Positions 1 to 13,185 of a stretch of 64,000 nt of DNA are shown one piece after another. The position numbers and the translations under genes were made by a program. The notes beneath the pieces were generated by a model that saw only the letters and a list, made by a program, of their open reading frames with translations, was not told the origin of the DNA and did no database searches. The DNA comes from Linepithema humile (taxonomy: Eukaryota; Arthropoda; Insecta; Hymenoptera; Formicidae), in assembly GCF_040581485.1 (NCBI RefSeq), contig NC_090132.1, positions 21,420,911-21,484,910 of the forward strand, read 5' to 3'. Each line of letters begins with the position of its first letter. Position 1 is the first letter of the stretch.

Positions 1-3000
1 TAGTAATATATTTCTTGCGTCTTTTTTTCTAGTTGATGAATATATTGAACACAATCTATAGATAAAAATTTAAACATTAGCCAAACGTAAAAAAAAAATT
101 TACTAGGAACCACGTGTCTTAGCGAAAAGTTACAATTTTATTGTTATTTGTATCATAAATATATGTACAATAGCGTTCCATAACTCTTTTTTACACAAGA
201 AACGAGTTAAGTAGAATAAAGATAATGTACTGCACGCGTAGAATGTTTTTGCGAAAGCTTCCTTGCGAGAGCGTCAACTTTAAATGGTCACGAGAAGTGC
301 TATCGAAAGGCGCGGAATGTTTGTAGTGATACGCGCATTACGTGTACGTGAACGAGATGAAGATAATCGAGCCTCGTGCACGTCGATATTGTTGTCGCTC
401 GCGGCGATCCAGTAGAAACGGGTTAAACGGTTTTAGAAACTGTGTCGCTGTGCCGAATGCCTCGTTAGAGCGTGCATGCGCGCGCGCGGATTACGAGCCA
501 TGATGACGATACCGAGACACCCCGCGGGATCGGTGTTACGCATTTGTCGCGGCGGATGGTTCGATAATCGATCGTTCCCACGTCACTTACGCGCTCGAGG
601 CTGCGAAACAATCGTCGTTGTTCTCTCCGCGCTGTTCATTCGCTCGCCCGTTCGCTCACGGGCCGGAACTTCCCTATAATATCCAGGAGTTATTTACACG
701 CTTGAATCGCTGCCTCGTATTTCCGCACGCTAATGGCGATATTCGTTAAACGTAGGACGCATAATATCATGTATTGTTCCCGGCGAATAATCATTTTATT
801 TAGCAGTTTATTTCTGGGATTTTCACCATCTATTCCGTTGATTAACCTCTGGAGGCCGCCCGAGGTCATAATTTTTAGCGCGGCCAAAATTTGGTCATGT
901 AAATTCCGCATGGTTTGCACTATTGATTGCTTTTCTCTTAACAATAACACCGGAATACGAGCATCACATGTGATACACTATTAATGTTCAGATAATAATA
1001 ATTTGCAATGCATTATTACGTATTTTTATTCATAGGCATTAAAAGCAAGCAATATTTACGCGATTATTCTATTGTTCGTGGATTGTTCAATCATGGAAAA
1101 CAATCGCCATTATTCATCGTCGCTGTCTGAAAGAATAAGCGAGTAATGATTTAATAACGCAAAGTGCAAATCTTGATATAACTATCGCATAAGATAAATT
1201 ACACGCGAGGATAAAAAGTTCAAGGTATCATATATGAAGAGCGCGGAGATAAAATTATTCCTCAGCAATCGTTGCTTCGCATTTTCTGCGCATAATTGAT
1301 AGGTTTCTCTTTGCGTATAATTGGAAACAATTATCGTTTCGAATATCGTCTGTTTTAACAGCGTGATTACGTAAACGAAAAAAAAATCTTGATCGTAACG
1401 ACTTCGTGTACGCTCCGTGCTGTTACAACATCGGTGTAGACGCGCACCACCTGCGGACGCTGCTAAATAGTATCACGAGAATAGTCCTGCGTTAAAAATA
1501 GCCTGAAAAGTCAGTGCGATGGAGAGGCGGCACTCGAGTTAACCCGACGCCGCTCATCGATCCGATCTACCGCCAGCTGCCGTGTATCAGCGACAACGGA
1601 TGAAAGCGTTTCTAAGCCAGCAACCGCGAAAAAATGGACCTTTTGTGTCGAAGCTTATTTAAACGGAACGATTCTTGACGGGAGGAATGAGACGTTCCTG
1701 CGGCACTATCGTCGTGCTTAGCTTATTTTACATCGAGCAGTAGTTTCGTAAATTGAATTTAGCACACGGAGTGTCTTTATGCCGCCGATCTAGCTGTGCA
1801 TATAATTTTTGAAAAGAAAAAAATGTGAATTTTATATCGTTTATCTTCTCAGTGAACGCGGAAACAAAGGCAAGGGAGGTACAATTTCTCAAGCGGGGAA
1901 TTCATGTTCTTATACCGCACATTTATCACTAGATGCGCTTGTTTAATCCTTCCTTCTTGTTTGACATTGAACTAAACCGATTAAATCCACCAACCGACTT
2001 TCTTCCGAGTAAAGTAGGTTTAGTCGACTAGGGATAACGTAACCTGCAACAGGTTGACGTTGATGGATAGCAGGGCCCAGCAACCGGTATACATTTTAAT
2101 AGGCCTTTTGTAATATTCGTCCTCCGATCCTTCGGTATGCTGTCGGAGGAGCCGACCTGCCGAATACGAATAAGAAACCGCTGACACACCGCTCAAACGT
2201 CGGGCTAAAATATCTCGTAAGAAATGTTATCGCGATTGGTTTCTTTTCAACTGCGATCGCACATTTCGCAATCGTGGAGATATGTTAATGACAAGCTTGA
2301 TATTAAGAACACGCGAATATCGGAAACATCCGGCGAATATATTGCAGTTCTTTTGTGACCATCCACGCATCTCGAGTATATCAGAATTGGTACACGATAT
2401 GTCGGTATTTCGACTTCTGATATGATATATCAAATGCATTCCCAGGTTATCGTATTCAAATGTATTCCCGGGGTACGATGGCGAACGGGGCTGAAATTCA
2501 TTAACTTTGACATAGAAATTGGATATCCTGTATATATTTGACTAGAAATAGATTTTAACATCGGTACGTTGGGACGCGTCCGGCGTAAGACCGCTATCAC
2601 TTCCTGGCGAACATTTGCGCCGATACACACCGTTAGCCCTCGCTGTCTGTCAGTGTGACAGATGCAGGCGCGGCAGTCATAACGTATTACGACAAATCGC
2701 CGTGCCAAGCTCAGATGGCGGATAATTCATGCTCGATGCCACACGGGTTGTTTCTGGCACAACGTCCTAGAGGACTTTCGTCCAATCTTCTGTGCATGGA
2801 AACTGCACGCCATTCCAACGCGTTACATATGCGAAGGAATTTACGAAATTCTCTCACTTGCGAGAAGCTGTAAATTAAATTTAATGCACGGGCTTTTCTC
2901 TTCAAATATTGTGGTAGAATATTTCGTAACTTTTTTTTTTATTTTTACATTACGAAATTTTTGTTCCTCGCATTTGCATTTGTAGAAAATGTGAATTCTC

Positions 3001-6000
3001 CGTTTACGTTTTATTGGCGCGACAGATTTTAATCGAAGCGAAAGCCATCGCATATCGAGATAGTCAAATCGGAACGGTGAGTTATATTGTTGTTGTAAAT
3101 TAGAAAAATTGGAAAAGTGTATTGTTTGTTTCGCATATGTGCTTTATATAAATTGAAGCGTTCAGAAAAAAGCAAAATACTAAAACAAACAAATAGCTGT
3201 CTAGTATTACAACTTGCGAACTATAACGAACTTAATCTAGAAAAAAGCTTTACATTTGATTTTTGAAATGGGGTCGATACAACATATAACTGCTGAGAAA
3301 GTCTAATCTATCGATTTTGATTGCAAAATATGAACGTTCTCGCGTGATAGAAAACATTTTTACCAAATGCGATAGGTATTTTGCGTTCACCCTAGAAAAT
3401 GGCTATTCGCAAGCATACACATGACCAAGCCAGTTTATTATTATTTCCCGACGACGACGCGCGAGCTTTCGTGCATAGAAAATGAAGTTTGCCGGGACGG
3501 AAGTATGGGCGCGTTGGCAAAAAAAAAAACCATTTTATCGTGTAGGAGCACGTGAGACGGAGCGACATTGTAATTTTTTATCGTTTTTACATCAAGCCTA
3601 TACATATATGCCGCGCACAGGTGCATCTAGCCGACGTCGTTTTGCGAAGCGCGAAAATTTCATTTTCCGGTAAATGTCATTCGTGCCGAGACGGACGGAA
3701 ATTCGCTTCTGGAATTCCGCCTTCGATAGGAGTCTTTGAGGGAGTCCTTGAGTTAGGCTTTTATATAGCGACAAAACGGAACGTTGCGCCGATGAGTGGA
3801 GTGCTGGCAATGTAATTAATTTTTCATCCTTTTACTATTCACAAGAAAAGTTATGATCACATTACCGTGAACCTGTTTCCTTTTATTGTGCTTTAATCTT
3901 ACGCAAATAATTTTCATTGTTGTATTAAATTTGAGAAGGTATATATATGGTAGTGTATGAAGTAGCAATTAAAATCACCGCAGATTAAAATTGATGGCAG
4001 ATTAGCTTATCTTTTCTTATCAAAACTTTGATGATACACTATTATTCTTAACTTTCAAGATTACATTGAGATTTGAATTTTGATATTTAAATTAAACTTA
4101 TTAAAAAAACTAGTTAAACTTGATATTCCGATCAAACCAAAATTCTATTAATTCAAAGTTCATCTGAAGTTAAATCAAGCATAAATTTTTGTTATTTGTT
4201 TACGTAGTAAACAAATTTTGTAGCTTATCTCGCGGGTAGCATTTTATTGCGATTATTGGATAACTTTTAAAGCCGTATTAATAATGTTTTGACATTTTAT
4301 TTAAAAAAAATTGAACAAAGAAATGAATCTACGGAAGAAAAGAATTTTGCATAAATGTCTGAGACAGCTTATACCTTTATACAAGTCTGTTAGTTGAATG
4401 CAATTCGTAATGGATGGCGTTTCGCAATCTCGGCAGTTTGAAAGTCCGTACAATAAAAGTCGCAGGAGAAAACCGCGTAAATCGCGAGATAGATTTGTCA
4501 GCGGCTGTCACGGTAACGAGCGCGATCGATGCGTCCGAAATCGAATGCGCCATAAACCGAAAAGACGTTTCATAGTAAAAGCATTTTGCTGGATCTCATG
4601 ATACGCCATTTATATGCGGAGCGATAAAATATATTCTGATCGCGAAAAATAGATTTTTTTTTCTTTCTTTTTGAGTTATGCTGCAAACGCGAGATGCTTT
4701 CTCTTTCTCTCTTCGCTTTTGGATATTTGGTGCCTGCGAATCGATTTCCGCTCGTACTGTCTGATTAGCGGTTGCGACGAGTTGATTGATCGACTTCTTT
4801 TTTATCGCCGTTCCCGACAAGAAATTGACTTTTGCCATCGGCATCCGCCACACCGGCCGGAACCGATCATCCCTCAACCGGCGTTAGAAACGAGGTCAAA
4901 TTACCTACGAGATGTAGCTACCTTGTTCCTATTATTTGAATCGCTTTCACGGAAACAAGAAGAAAGAATGAAGATGACTGACGTTCATGTTGCAGAAAAT
5001 GATGAAAGAGTAATCGGGAAAGCAACAGTTACGGAAGCCCGGATCTTCCATTGGAAATCGTCATTGTTGAGGAAAAATTGCGACTGATTTCCGATTTAAT
5101 CAAGCATCATTAATTAATGTCGTGAGCTGCAAAACAATATTTTGTACCTTGTTTTATCTTGGATTTTTAAAGTTTTTTTTTATACTTCCGCCGTTACAAG
5201 TAGAACGCTTTCAATGCTGATTTCTACAATGAATTTTTCGTTGTCAAGTTTATCAGTCGTCGTAACGCGATGTCCTCCGATGTGGACGTAACTCACTATG
5301 CAAATGGAAATGCTTTCCGCGCGTATGTGCACACCAGCAGATGCACATTTGCAATGACAATAACCGTCGCATACGTTTCGCGGCCGCGGAATTCAGCCAA
5401 GGCTGTAACGAGGTAATTTGCGCGCGACGCGGAGCGAAGTTTACTTTCGCGAACAATTAGGTTGTCCTGTTCGTTGGAACGGCGCGGCAAGTGCGACATA
5501 CAATATTGCATGGCAAATGCGGAGGCTGCTCGGCGCTGCTCGCGTCATCACCGGGATAGTTGAAATGCTGTTATCGATGTGGGTTTCGCGGCTCTACGCA
5601 ATTCGGGAGCGTGGGAGGACAGTTAATGATATGAACGAGATAAAAATATCGAATGTACGCTCCTATCAGCTCGAAAAATATATCACTCGCACGTGACATT
5701 TAATCCCTGTGACGCGCGCGGTCTAATTTTCCCCACAGTTAACCAATTACGCTTGATGTGATTGAGAAGTTCGGCGCGGAGATGAGGACAAATTCAGAAT
5801 TTCTACGATCCGTCTTAATAAATGCGACATCCAAATTGACGTTTACAAATTACGGTTTGTCTCATTCAATTTAGAATGCCGTAAGTGTTTATACTTGAGG
5901 AATATAATTCTGCTAAATGTGGAGTAATGCGAAACTTTTTCGGCGAATCGATATCGCTCGGCGCGCATAATAGAATTATTACGGGCAGTTGGGTATTGAT

Positions 6001-6567
6001 TTTGCTCAACAGACGCTGCTTTTTATCGTTGTACAGATGATAGAATCGTGACGATACGGATGCGGAAATCAACTCGATTAGGTCGGCCGGGAATTCCTAA
6101 ATAAGTCGCGAACGCCGTGGTTTCGGGAGATGAAGAAACAGTACGATATAACTGTGGCAATCTCGTGCGGCTGCAATTTCGGGTTGATGGAAGGAAATAT
6201 AATCAGACGGAGAGACTCACGGGATTACTTAGTGCCGTCGCAGTCGCACAGACACATTTCCCCCGATCGTCTCTCTCTTTGTCCCGAAAAAGATTTCTTC
6301 GGACCGTGCGCGAGGAGGATGTTCGTTCGCGATAGAGTCGTCCTTCCGGCGGTTATCGCGGCCTTACAGGAGGTACGCTCGCGTTAAGAAAAGCCTAAAC
6401 GACCTCGTGGAATCACCCGAGAGGGAGATGTCACACGTCGATCCCAAGCTGCCGGCGAATAACGGTGTTTTCGAGATGAGCAGAAAAAAAACATTTATGT
6501 ATTATTCCCCGTGGATTGGTTTTCTCACGAAAGAGTAATAGCTTCAATTTCTATCAATGGCATAGAC

Positions 6568-6627
6568 GGATCTAGCTTTCTAATTTTAGGAAGGATCTAG
6601 TTTTCTACTTTTAGGAAAGATCGAGTG
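6568..6627. repeat. 25-bp tandem repeat, about 2.4 copies
   Basis: Two 25-base units starting GGATCTAG (6568-6592 and 6593-6617) differ at about two positions and are followed by a partial third unit. Confidence 0.8.
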
Positions 6628-7775
6628 CTTAATTAATTTGATGGATTGTTATATAAAATTTAAACTTGTGCTAAAATAAAATGTAATTTCTTCCATTGAT
6701 TCGGATGAAATATTAAAATCCTTTTGTGGAAATTAATATGTGTGGAAAATTGGGGTAATGGAAATTAGCTTTGGAATGTGAATTAATGATTGAAAAAACT
6801 CATTTTCTATTTTACATTTAATGAAACAGCTTCTCTTTTTTGTGGCCACTAATGCTATTTCAGCTAAAGTTTGTTAGTGCGGGTTAGAATGCTCGGGGTA
6901 TCGCGATATGATATACTCCGATTGTTATTGCGACGTACACCGGCGTGCTCGGTATGTTCGATGGTTTTTGCGAGAATGTCAATTTGTCAGCTGACGTAAG
7001 AGGATTTAGATCGCGAATTTACGGCCGTCCCGACTGTGACTCGGCGTCGCTCCCTTTCTCTCTTTCTAGTCGATCGTCAATACGACAGGCGAGATATGAA
7101 CGAAAAATATCGGGCTGTCTCGATAGAAATGGCACAATCTCGGCACGTTCGCTCTGTGACGTTATATAACCTCGTGAGAAGATCCGGGAAATGTTTCACC
7201 AGTCTTTTTCGTTCGATTTATTGATGCCCGCAACGATACTCGATGATAATCATATTGCCTAGCCCTAAGTTCGTCAAGTTCCTTATCCGTCTAGCGCTGA
7301 CCACTTTCACCACTCGATAATATCACTTGTGATAAAAATAATTTTTTATTTCTGGTAATTTAACTCTTCAATGCCTCGGCAAATTTAAATAATCGATTAT
7401 GTCTGCGCTCGGACCACGTATGACGCTCGGGGCGCTTCGGACGAATGTTAACATTAATAATATGAGTGATAATTAGAATTATCTCGAACATTAAATTAAA
7501 TGTGACATTTAATCTCACATAATAATGATCAACAAAGAGTCGAGAATTATCGTTTGACATGTTATGTTGATATATCGTTATTGATATTACGATGTAATAA
7601 TTTCATATAAATTGTACGACACAGAAATAGCATTACAATAGACTTAGCATTACAATAGAAACAAATTTGACTCTAGCGCATGCATTCTTGGGTATAGTAC
7701 GCCTACATTATATATACCTACATTAATTCCGGATTATAGTTTTCAAGAACTTTGTATACTTTTGAATGTTTAAAT

Positions 7776-7808
7776 ATGCATCGTCGGAAAACACTTCCGA
7801 CGATGCAT
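7776..7808. repeat. Perfect 14-bp hairpin
   Basis: The arms ATGCATCGTCGGAA (7776-7789) and its exact reverse complement (7795-7808) flank a 5-base loop AACAC. It lies in the large intron. Confidence 0.85.
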
Positions 7809-10800
7809 TTCAAATTTCAGAATTTCCGTATCTGCCTTATTTATATCCCGATCTGAACGCTTTAACTACATATAATCGTAATGTTATTTCGGAATTTGCA
7901 TATCTGTCTTTACCCGATCTGACTTTAAGTAGATGTAACGGTTCGAGGATTAATTATTTCATGCGACTTTTTTCATCTCTACAACATGTAGACCGTCACG
8001 TGCGTTTTCTCCCACGGCATTCTGTCGCGAATATTTGCCTTTTTCTCGTTTGTTATTGCGCTGAATGAGAAACCGGAGGAGACTCGATGTCCGCTCGTAT
8101 TTACTAAAGAAAATACCATTGGGGTGAGTAGGAAGTGCTTGGGGAAAATGTCTGATGCGGGGGATCAAGATTATACGGGTAGAGCCGCACTTGCGTAGGT
8201 AGGCGCGTGGGTATGCGAAAGCATATGGCACGGCAGAGGGCACAAAGAAACGGCTGGGAAGATGCCATGTCGTGCGGATCGAGCGGAGGAGTTTTCACGT
8301 GCGCGAATATCCAAGAGAGGGGGAGGACGGGCGAAAGTTTGCGTATCAACCTACGCATATGCGTGCGCTGACGGGATTGCGGGCGACTTCGTATATCGAA
8401 TTGCACGGCTTATCTTCGTACGGATAAAACCAGAAAATTTTACGTTTTTTAGATGAAAAATAAATTACGAAAGTTTTGAAAAAAAAAAACATACTTTTGC
8501 GAAGACTTTAAATTAGATATTACTATAACGTAAATTTCTATTGCAAAATTAGTAGTTTTGAAAGATTTACCTGCCAAATAGGCGAAAAATCGATTTTCTT
8601 TGTAAAATCAAGAAGCGTGATTCGAAGTTGTTTTTTGTTGCTTGGAGTTGAAGTGGCTATTGAGTGTTGGATAACGAACTTCAAAAACAACTTTGAATGA
8701 AACTTTGTGCAAACCAGTCAGACTAACAGACAAAAGTGCGCACAAACAGTGTGTTTAGCATTTATATAGTTTGTTTTGCTATATATTTATCTAAAATAAA
8801 ATTATAATTATTTTTATTGGAGTAGCAGTTTTCGCTTTCCGCATCGGCTCTTGAATATAGATAAAAAGTTTAAACGCTAATACATATAGATACATAAAAT
8901 TCACAAATTTTTAATTTTTAATTTCAAGTTTAACTTTTCAAACAATACAACAATAATTTAACGGTTCAATAACAACGACCTTTTATATTTATTTTATTAA
9001 TATGAATAAATAATTTTGAAAATGAAAATTTCACAGAAAAATTGTGTTTATTAAGACAAAGGTGATTTTTTCATATTTTTTTCATAGCAGATTTGTATAA
9101 TTTATTTTATTCATTTAATTATTTTTTTATTACACATATTTTTAGCCAGGTTTATATTAATGTGCATATTGCAACGATAAAATTTTCTATTTTATTAAAT
9201 ATTTTCAATTATAGTTTAATATCTTCTTTATGAAATTATTTGCAATATTTTCTGTTAATGCAAGCGTTTTATAATATCGTAACCCACATCGATTCTTTAT
9301 GAACAATTTTAAATCATCAATATTTGATACATATATAGATTTCTTTTATGTATAGGCTTTCAAACGACTGACTCTTCCCTTTTGCGCGCGTATTCTCTAT
9401 TCTCCTTTTCCCGGTTAATGGAGAAAAGATAGATTCTGTCGCAGCACTCCGTATCCATGCAAGATACATTTATGCCGATAAAAGTATCGCTTTTATATTT
9501 CACGAATTCTGACTCACGTCGATAAATCCGCTCGGATTTCGTCATTCGTCTACTCTTGGATCGGTACGCCAGCAAATTTTCTTTCGTCTTTTCGAGTGAA
9601 GACGGCTCATTGTAGTCGGGCGGGAAAGAAAAAGGGCATTGATCATCGGCACGCTTTCTGAAGACGGGAAACGTATTTCCCGACTTTGCCTCCATCTCAG
9701 CATGGGGATGACAAAACATCACCGTCGGCGTTTCTTCTAAATGTAGTTCTCAACGTACAAAAGAAGTGAAAATCAACTTGCTAGTGCCTGTCTACTGCAG
9801 AGTTCATCCCTTGCAGCTATGGAACAAGCAAAAAAGGAACGCTAACATACCCAAAGAATTTTCTACAAGTGTCCCTTATAATTAAAAATTTATTGCTTAT
9901 TGTGGCCTCAGTTCTGACTTAACCAAAAATACGAAATTTTTCAACTCGCAAATGATTCCAAATTAAGAATTTTTTTATAAATTAAAGTTAAAAAATTATA
10001 AAATTATATTTTTCACTTCAATTCAAGTGGATATTAATTTAACAGAATTTAAATTCAGCTTGTCTTGCTAATTTTCTTTGAAAAAAATCTTACTTTGGTT
10101 GAAATTATGCCGATCTGTGAGATCATTGATCTCTATTGCAAGGTCGATGCATTTAACATGTGAAATTTGTGTAAACAGCGTTGATATTCTTTTTCGCTTG
10201 ATATGCCTAAAAAATTGGCTAAAATTCATTGGGTCTCGTGTTTTAAATATAGGGGATAGCGAAAATCGTTACTTTTGATCTACCCGATTCATCCCTTGTC
10301 CTTGACACTTGTTGCCCATTCGACGATCCTCCGCGCTTTTTTTCCGCTGCGTTGTACGAATTTGTTCGCTTGACGGACGAAAAAAAAAAGGAGCTAGGGG
10401 ATTTCGAGAGGCTGGTCTTTCGGTCGGGCAGCTCGCATTACCTCGAATTAGCTGCCGGCCAACTGTTGCTGATTCGATGTCCTCGTCCTGCAAGCTTCTC
10501 CAATTAAGCCCTATCCCTCATCGACCTCGTCGCCGACACCAGCTCCGGAAACTCTTGGGAAATAATCAAGGGAAGCGCCTGGGAAAATCGGGCATGGGAG
10601 AGGCGAGAAGAAGCGAGAGTGGCGAAAAGAGAGAGAGAGAGAGAGAGAGTATATGCAGAAGGTCAGAGGTCGCGCACATTCAGAAGGTCGGGCACGTAAA
10701 TCTCACATCAAACTTTTCCGCGACTTTCCGCCCCGTTCAGTCTAATCACGAGCGTACAAAAAATGATGAACGTTGACGGGGGAGCATTATCGATCGATCA

Positions 10801-13127
10801 AACGACGGATTTGAATGATTCGCTTTAACGTGGGTGTTACTCGGGTGGGTGTAATAAGCGACGGGACGGTCCTCTCTCCATTTAATCCGAGAGTACTTTG
10901 AGTAGCATAAATAGCCGGGCGGAAAATAGACGAAAAATGGCGAATTAACTAAAGTCGCTGATTCATCGTTGATTCTGATCTTACTTTTTAAAACGATTGA
11001 GATAGAAATATTTTGCAGTGGAAGAGATAAAAATCAGTAACAATAATGATTCATCATCGATTATATTATTGTCTTTCGTTTCGATTCATGCGCACGTCAT
11101 GATTATTTGGAATACAAAAATGAGGATCGTGAAATAATTGAAAAGAGAGCTGGAAAATGTGTAAAATGGCGAAAACGATTTTGACGTACACTCGTCCATT
11201 CACTGCGAAGATCGACGTATTGAAGTCTCAATCGACGTGCTCATATCTTTGCGTCTCAATCGACATCCCGAAATTTTCGACTACGTCGAAAGGTCGCATG
11301 CCGGGCGGTGTTTGCGGTTAACGTAGGTGTCATCACGCTCGTAGCGATATCGGAGATAGCGGTTACAAGTTACAGATTGTACGCGATACATATCAGATTG
11401 CGTGGGTGACGGCCTTGACTGAAGCGACTGAAGGGGATGACTGGTTAAGCGATCAGTCAGTCTGCCGCGTAACTCACTTGTAAAAACAAATTACAACATG
11501 TATCACGAGAGAATATCCTCTCGTCTCCGCGATCGAGATTTATTAGCCTCGTTTTGATAGTCCCTATCTGTCATGAACGCTAGCATTTTAAGTTGTTATG
11601 AATATTAAAGAATCACTTATCTCAACTGTGCATACTGACGAAACATTTATATTTAGCGAACAAACACAAGCGAATAATTGGATCCACCATTGAATAATTC
11701 GTTAAGTCAAACAAGTAGTTATAGTAAATCTCTAAATCAGCAAATCGTTAAAGAAAGTCTCTTCATTGCAAACAGCAATTTGGAACTGTGTATTTAAGAA
11801 TAAGCAGATTTTTTCTTGCATTTAAATCTATCAAACTTTTTAATTTCAAATGCACATTTAATTCTATATCAGAAAAAAAGTAATATATTTTTTAATTGTT
11901 ACATTATATCAATTATTGTGGATTTTTAAACGTCAAATTTTAAATTACAAGAACATTTATATATTTTTTTATTAATTATTGTTTTATAATATTTAGTACA
12001 AATATTTTCAATGAATTTGCTGACATTAAAAAAATTTTTTTTACTTCTTTTCTGTGAAATATAAAACGTTGCTTGGACGAGGTCGTTTTGTCGTCTATTA
12101 GCTAATAAAATTGGTTAACGTCAGTCGTATTCGATCGTATCTCTGTCTTATGTTAGCAAGTCGAGAATTGTAGGTGGTATTGAATTTCACGATCTTACGT
12201 ATCATCAGCTTAGGTTAGCATATAGAGTGACTGCCTTCCCGGCATTGCGACTGCTTTGCGAGCATCGGCAGACTGGTCGGCGGAATCCTCTCTGTCGCAC
12301 TATTGATCCCGTTCTCGCGGCGGGTGGCCGTCGTGGCTCTTGCGTCGAGAAGCTTTCCTTCTGTGCCATACCCGAAGTGAACTTGACGCCTCCGCGGACC
12401 ATTTCCTGTGCATTTCTAATCTCCGAGCTCGTCTTTCCTATCACGGATAGACGGATTTATTTATGTTCGTACAAGAGAGCGTTCCCTAAGGATGCAAGAT
12501 ACAATGCGATTGAGATTGCTTATGATCACATTAGTGTATTTACATTATGAGTGCATCTATGAGAACTTAAGAAACTGTTCTAAAATCTACTTTAATTTCA
12601 ATTTTTTAATGTCGAGACATCAAACAGTTTTTTGAGGTATACATGATTGCGAATAAAAAATTGTTCACATTGATTTTCCAATTTTAGAATGATGACTACT
12701 CATGTGAATGATTTTATCAACATTTATTCGCTGTTCACACTATTGAATAATATTAATTACAACTCATTATGTAATATGTACGAGTTCTATATCTTATAAT
12801 TTATATATTAAATACTGAATAGTAAAATCAAAAAACATTGTCAACACTGTGAAGTGTAAATGCTTGAGAAATTCAGTCACAATTAACTGCTGTTACCAAA
12901 CTCTAGAAAAGTACCTTCTTGATAATGCAATCTCAGCGTCGCTACTTCGAATTCTTTTTACGGGTTTTATTCGCATTCCGCATATTCGTGATTCAAAGGG
13001 AATATCTCGAGCAGTCAATGTGCAGGAGAGCGCATGAATTTTTCGCTCTTGCAACGGCCGGAAAATCGTGTGTTGGCAAATAGAAACGGTGGGATGATCC
13101 ACGGCGAGAGGAGTACGGCACGTTTTA

Positions 13128-13182
<55 letters not shown>

Positions 13183-13185
13183 TTT
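13128..13185. repeat. CT microsatellite
   Basis: A CT dinucleotide tract with two TTT interruptions, about 58 bases long. Confidence 0.9.

Noticed and set aside
2031..2060. An rRNA-like CTAGGGATAAC motif
   Set aside because: The flanking sequence does not match large-subunit rRNA as I know it, so the short match is taken as chance.
4671..5087. A 138-codon plus-strand frame
   Set aside because: No recognisable protein, no splice context, and a competing minus-strand frame over the same bases.
9360..9722. A 120-codon minus-strand frame
   Set aside because: Composition is plausible but no family, signal, splice site or upstream context supports it. It remains a weak candidate for a conservation test.
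10309..10776. A 155-codon plus-strand frame
   Set aside because: It contains a GA microsatellite read as Arg-Glu repeats. There is no family support and an overlapping minus frame is equally open.
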